Below are positions 59,401 to 64,000 of a stretch of 64,000 nucleotides of DNA, in pieces (within the stretch, counting starts at the first letter, position 1; each line of letters starts with the position of its first letter). The stretch comes from Apoderus coryli (lineage: Eukaryota; Arthropoda; Insecta; Coleoptera; Attelabidae): assembly GCA_911728435.2 (NCBI GenBank), contig OU452210.1, forward strand, positions 8,122,001 through 8,186,000, in the 5' to 3' direction. The notes under the pieces were generated by a model that saw only the letters and a program-made list of their open reading frames with translations, did no database searches and was not told the origin of the DNA. The translations under genes and the position numbers were made by a program.

Positions 59401-60492
59401 GCGAAATAAAATAACTTAATAAGATTGAAAAAAAAAATAAATTTTGGTAATTTTAGAATTAAAAAAAAATAAAATGTTTTAAAATTTACATTCTATAATT
59501 TAACGCGATATTAAGTAAAACATACATTTTTCATAAAAGTATTTTTTGAAAAAGTTCGATTCTGATTAAGTAGAAACAAAATGCTGCAATCAATGATTTA
59601 TTTAGTTCTAGAACAAATAAAAACGATATTATTACTTTTACTGGAGTTAAATTTCAATATTATTATAAAATCTCTTATTTAGTCTAAAAGGCAAAAGTCA
59701 AAAATTTTTATCTACAGGTGATATTAAATTAAAATAATTTAGTTCCTAAAAATTAAACACAATATACATTTAAATTTATATTATTTTTCGTCTAAATTTA
59801 AAAGGGTTTTAGCGTAACTTTATGTCAATAAATTAAATTAATAATAATCAGTCAATTAGGTACTTATAAAAGTATTTTTATTCAGATTCAGTTTCATTAG
59901 AATACGAAGTTCAAGTTCATGGTATTCAAGTATACGTTTATAATACAAACTAATCTTATGAATGAATAATATGTATTTAGCCGTAAAATCAATGTTGTTT
60001 TTTTTATTTTTGAATGTAAAATGTATGTTTTCAAAGGGCTATTTGGGAGACCACAACAGTCAGTCAGAAAACGAACACTTCTATCGAAAATTAAAAAATA
60101 TCACCAATAAATTAACATAAAAATAATTTTATAACTAGTTACTTACAGTTATTTCTGTCTCCTCCGAAAAGTTTATGAAATCTCGTAAAATTAGGACGTC
60201 CACCAAAATCACCCCCTTTTGTTATTAGCACTTCCTTAATTAGACTAAAATTGTTGACAACAACACACGGTGTTGAACCTAAGGTTATACTAAAAATATC
60301 ACCATAATGTTTACTGAGAGCTGTGAATGCTTCAAATGGATTTTCGTATTTTCCTAACAGATGCAAACTACCAATAACTGGAAACGGGTTTGGTCCTGGT
60401 ATTAATTTTCCATAACTTTTTTTTTTAATTTGTGAAATCCTAGTTAAAATAAGCACGATCACTGTGCACAACAATAAAAAAAGCGCGATCAT
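56497..60492 (-). CDS. Cytochrome P450, CYP307A/Spook type (Halloween gene), two exons
   Basis: Endoplasmic-reticulum P450 of early ecdysteroid synthesis (the 'black box' steps from 7-dehydrocholesterol); the exact reaction is unsettled for the family. Exons 60492..60147 and 57626..56497, joined across a 2520-base intron at AAC-T|GTAAGT and TTTCAG|CA, give 491 residues. The chosen start is the ATG at 60492; an in-frame upstream extension to 60543 has only a GTG. The N-terminus is a membrane anchor (MIALFLLLCTVIVLILT), followed by the hinge LIPGPNPFPVIGSLHLLGKY. FGGDRNN-SLALCDWS at the junction is typical of CYP307. The I helix reads GGHSAVGN, without the usual threonine. EVLR, PERF and the haem loop FSTGKRTCIG (about 429-438) are intact. 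Expected in the prothoracic gland and ovary by family knowledge. Confidence 0.95.
57627..60146 (-). other. Single intron of CYP307-type gene
   Basis: 2520 bases, AT-rich. A block at 59195-59245 (CAACGTTTCATCAAGACGAG ... CATCTTCAG) resembles 21408-21438 and probably belongs to a dispersed repeat. An AAT microsatellite lies near 58901-58912. No nested gene. Confidence 0.55.
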
Positions 60493-60581
60493 ATTTGCAG
60501 AGGTAACACTAAGATTGTTCACGCAAACAGCTTTAACTTCCACTTCAGGCTGACAACTGCAAGCAAGACAGACCGCTACCC

Positions 60582-60589
60582 TCTTTATG
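60582..60589 (-). promoter_or_regulatory. TATA-like box of CYP307-type gene
   Basis: CATAAAGA on the minus strand, with a TTGCAGTTG initiator-like sequence about 30 bases downstream and some 60 bases before the ATG. A CCAAT motif (plus strand GGCCAAT at about 60642-60648) lies further upstream. Weak, position-based evidence only. Confidence 0.3.
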
Positions 60590-63500
60590 ACGGTCCGATA
60601 CGCGAATTGAAGTAGTAGCTACGAAGAGTTTAACAGGGCAGGCGGCCAATAGTAATTTCCCGCTATCGCCCTTTCCCCACCAAGGGGTGCTTTAACAACA
60701 AACAGATTGGTTGGTTATACGAAAATAGTCCCCACTATACCCATTACAACTGTAACCAATTCTAATATTGGTAGATTGCTTATGTGCTCTTTTAATTTAA
60801 TTTAATATTAATAAGAAGTTGACACTAGTCGCGTACCTTTTTTAAGTTTTTCTTCCAAGTCGACTTCCTTTAATATTTAATTGTAGAAATATTGTGTTTA
60901 ATGCTAAAATCAACAATAATTTTTATTATTTTCTCGTATTTCCTTGATCGATTTTTTATGATTTACGTATATATTACCAGCCGCTACCTTGCATATTTTT
61001 TTTTTCAATTTCTGTGTTAGATGTAACACGAGTTTGTAGACGCTTAATAGAATATTAGTTTTATATCAAATTACATGGCATAATATAGATTTTTATTGTG
61101 TCGAATCTTTCATTTTAAAATTTTACCGTTATACGGATTTTCTGAAGATTTCATAAAATATATGTTATCTAGTTCCTATTTTTAATTTAACCGGTTTAGA
61201 ATTAAGTTTTGTTGCAGAAATATGAGGACAATCATTAAATAATCTTCATGTAATAAAAATTAAATATATATATTTATGAAACCAATATGACAAATCTGAG
61301 AATAATTTTAAAAAATGGTTTTCTTAATATAGCTTTTAATTAATTTTAACTTCAAATAAAATGCCAATCAATGGTGTGCCTAACTGTGGTGAGTAAAATA
61401 AAAAATAAATGTCGTTTTATTGTGTAAATTTTTTTTTATCTAAATATCTGAATTGCAATTTTTTGGAAATATTTGTAAATATATATATTTACACAATCTA
61501 TCCTCCTGCTGTAGAAAATTTATCGAACAACTCCATTAGCTAATACCTGGTTAGTTTTTTTAGGTGTGCGGTTTGCTATAATATATAAATATTCCTTGTT
61601 GTAGTGGAGTACACATTAAACTAAACTATGTCACATCCTAAAATAATAATATTTTAGATTTAATTTGTGTAAAAACAAAATAAACTTAAACTAAATTTGT
61701 CTTGTTTATTTCGGTTAAATGTAAAAGTAGAAGGGAACTAAACAACTAATTTTTCAAAGCAGTTTTTGGAAATACCAGCAGAATAGGCATCAGAAACTAA
61801 TAGAGTACCTAATAGTATTGTCTTCACTTGCAGTTTGAACAAAAAATAGTACTTGGGATGGTTTTCGTTTTTTTTTTTGTTTTTCTTAGGGTTTCAAATT
61901 GGTGTAAAATCGAATGTTTTTATATATATGATATTGTTGTTGTTTTTTTTCAAGCAATAAATTTCTTTTTTTTCAGGTTGCATATTTAATAATTTTGCAG
62001 AGGTCAATAAAAAAAATAATATTTTTAATTGATGAATAAAAAAGCTAAGTATTGTTCCAATTATTAATATTTAACTTAGGTTAAACTGCAATCTTTACGA
62101 TTTAAATTTAAGACCTAGTGCTTTCTACCCTATTATATGTAAATCTACATTTGCAACTAACTGGAAAGGGACCTAGCAAATATTGGGTAGTAATAAAATC
62201 ATCCTACGCTTATTTTTTTATGAATTTTTATAAAAATTGTATTGAGGGTAAAAACTTTTTTTTACCACAAAATCATACATAGTAAATATTACGGTAAACA
62301 TTAATTAAATCAAATTAAATTACTTCAAACATGTAAATTATATTAAGCAAACTGACGTAAAGGGGAATTTTTCGGATATAAGATAAGTGCTCATATTGAT
62401 TTGATTCGAAATTGTCGCTTGCGCTCCCTGATACTTTAGAAGTTTCGAGGAATGAATTTTCATCTCAGTGCAAACATTTAAGTATTCATTGTCATATTTT
62501 GAACTTTAAGTCAATCATGCAATTTTTTATGCTCACTATAAAATCGAGGAAAAGAAAAACCTTTTATCATATAATTTTTTAATGAAAGAAAAGCTTTACT
62601 GCTTCATAAAAAAATATTTTTATACCTGGTTTCGGGTTGCTCTAATACTGTTATAATTCTCGCGAGAGAATTGTCAATTTTTACACTCATTTAAGTGCCA
62701 AATGTCTCAGTACGATTTTAATAATCTTATATTGTCAAAATAGGCTATCAATAATTATCAATTACATCGTGGACACTAGTTACCTTTTAACTAGGGTTTA
62801 TTTAGAGGAAACTTTTGTCTGTAGTATCGATTTATAAGTTTGTTTTTATATAAAATAAGTCTTCGTATCCACCTCAATTCTATGCTGAATATATAGAGTT
62901 TCAATTTAAAGAAATAGTCCATACAAATATAATTAATACAATTTCTAATTCAAATGTTAACGTTAAACTCTGTGTGTTGATATATACATAGAGTTTGACA
63001 TCAATTCATATACCTAATTTTTAGTTTTTAAATACTTTGATATATACGAGTATCAATAACTATAGATAAATACAATTTTCATTTTTAGTTTAGTTTAGAA
63101 TATTTGTAATTCAATGCGGCTTGAAAGATTCTTGAGTGAAGTGGTTTGGGCTTTACCATACCAAAAAATCAAAATTCATTTCTGTTGTTATATTTCCATA
63201 CAAATCAATCTTTAGAGATCTATTTGCAATAAACATAACCTATATAGGTATGCATTGTCTGGCTTTAAATTTAAACTATGTCAAAGTTAATAGAAAATTA
63301 TGAATAATTATTATTATTACCAAAATCTGCAAGACACATTCAATAATGCGTTTATACCAATTGCCCTAAATAAGACTTTCAATGTCTACATCAGTACTTT
63401 AAATAATAATAATAATAATACCCTGACATTAAAAAGAAAGATAACGATTATATAATTTAGTGTAGGATAAGAAATCAGACTGTATTTAAATTGATATGAC

Positions 63501-64000
63501 CATGAATTGTGTTGTGAATTGTTTTGCTAATGAGTTAACATTGACCATCAGAGTTTATAGTATAAACGACCTTGCATCTTAAGTGTTAAGTGGATAATAA
63601 ATATATTACCTTTATATGAAATGTAATGTTGTGGCAGGTTAGTTTGGATTTATTAACGTTTTTTGAACAAAAACAATACTTTTGCGAATACACTTGATTT
63701 AAAGTACAAATAAACTTTTTGTATTTGATACTTTTGTTGAATATTTTATTACTCGTCAGAACTTTTAGTCTTGATGTAAATTAAACATACAATGTTGAAT
63801 TACTTTGTTATAACATTATATGTACGATTCAGATTAGTAATGTTTACCTAATGACTTTAAAGTTATAAAACCTATGTTAAGCTAAGGGTCTGGTTCATAT
63901 CAAGGAGTTAAACTGAAAATTTAATTAATATTAACTTAGAGCTAAGTATACGTAGAAAAATATGTGTTGATGATTCAAGACATTTTTTAAGAGTGTATGC
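60590..64000. other. Upstream flank of CYP307-type gene, AT-rich, no gene seen
   Basis: After a short GC-richer promoter-proximal part (60590-60710), the sequence is very AT-rich. It includes an AAT microsatellite near 63402-63420 and many short TA runs. No open frame, RNA gene or element is supported. Confidence 0.5.

Noticed and set aside
60493..60543. Upstream extension of the CYP307-type protein by 17 residues
   Set aside because: It would need a GTG start. The ATG at 60492 directly precedes the membrane anchor and is the normal eukaryotic choice.

Overview
This window is AT-rich genomic DNA from an insect, most likely a beetle (the order is an inference). The animal group follows from the genes: tandem vitellogenins, an arthropod-specific Halloween cytochrome P450 (CYP307/Spook type), and spliceosomal introns with GT..AG ends. 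There are no bacterial-style operons. All exon models were spliced by hand from the sequence, and each keeps a continuous reading frame across every junction.

Layout. (1) 1-3238, plus strand: the 3' part of a vitellogenin gene, cut by the window edge. (2) 3239-8930: intergenic DNA with a broken piggyBac transposase, a pair of inverted repeats and an unidentified coding-like remnant. (3) 8995-16018, plus: a complete five-exon vitellogenin (1802 aa), a tandem paralogue of the first. (4) 17219-26213, minus: an eight-exon RBR-type E3 ubiquitin ligase of the RNF216/Triad3 family (572 aa). Its introns carry a 5'-truncated LINE with target-site duplication and several strong hairpins. (5) 27793-32663, plus, head-to-head with the ligase: a nine-exon WSC-FN3-TM-kinase receptor (Wsck type, 730 aa) whose kinase domain has lost the usual catalytic residues. 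(6) 33409-33618, minus: an unidentified 69-aa protein gene. (7) 35651-40266, plus: a four-exon mitochondrial lipoyltransferase (LIPT1 type, 394 aa). (8) 40.3-56.1 kb: a gene-poor stretch of mobile-element relics. It holds an RNase H-bearing LINE piece, a piggyBac-type TTAA element with asymmetric terminal repeats, a tRNA-Gly-like sequence, a minus-strand LINE 3' end, and a Tc1/mariner-type element with complete termini. (9) 56497-60492, minus: a two-exon CYP307A/Spook-type P450 (491 aa). (10) 60.6-64 kb: AT-rich DNA with nothing recognisable.

The genes do not form a pathway. Vitellogenins are yolk precursors and the P450 acts in ecdysteroid synthesis, so both touch reproduction, but nothing in the sequence shows shared control. 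The most notable observations are cysteine exchange between the two vitellogenins, the pseudokinase receptor, the altered lipoate-binding motif in LIPT1, and several near-perfect hairpins, one of them inside the mariner element. I found no clearly new multi-gene system.
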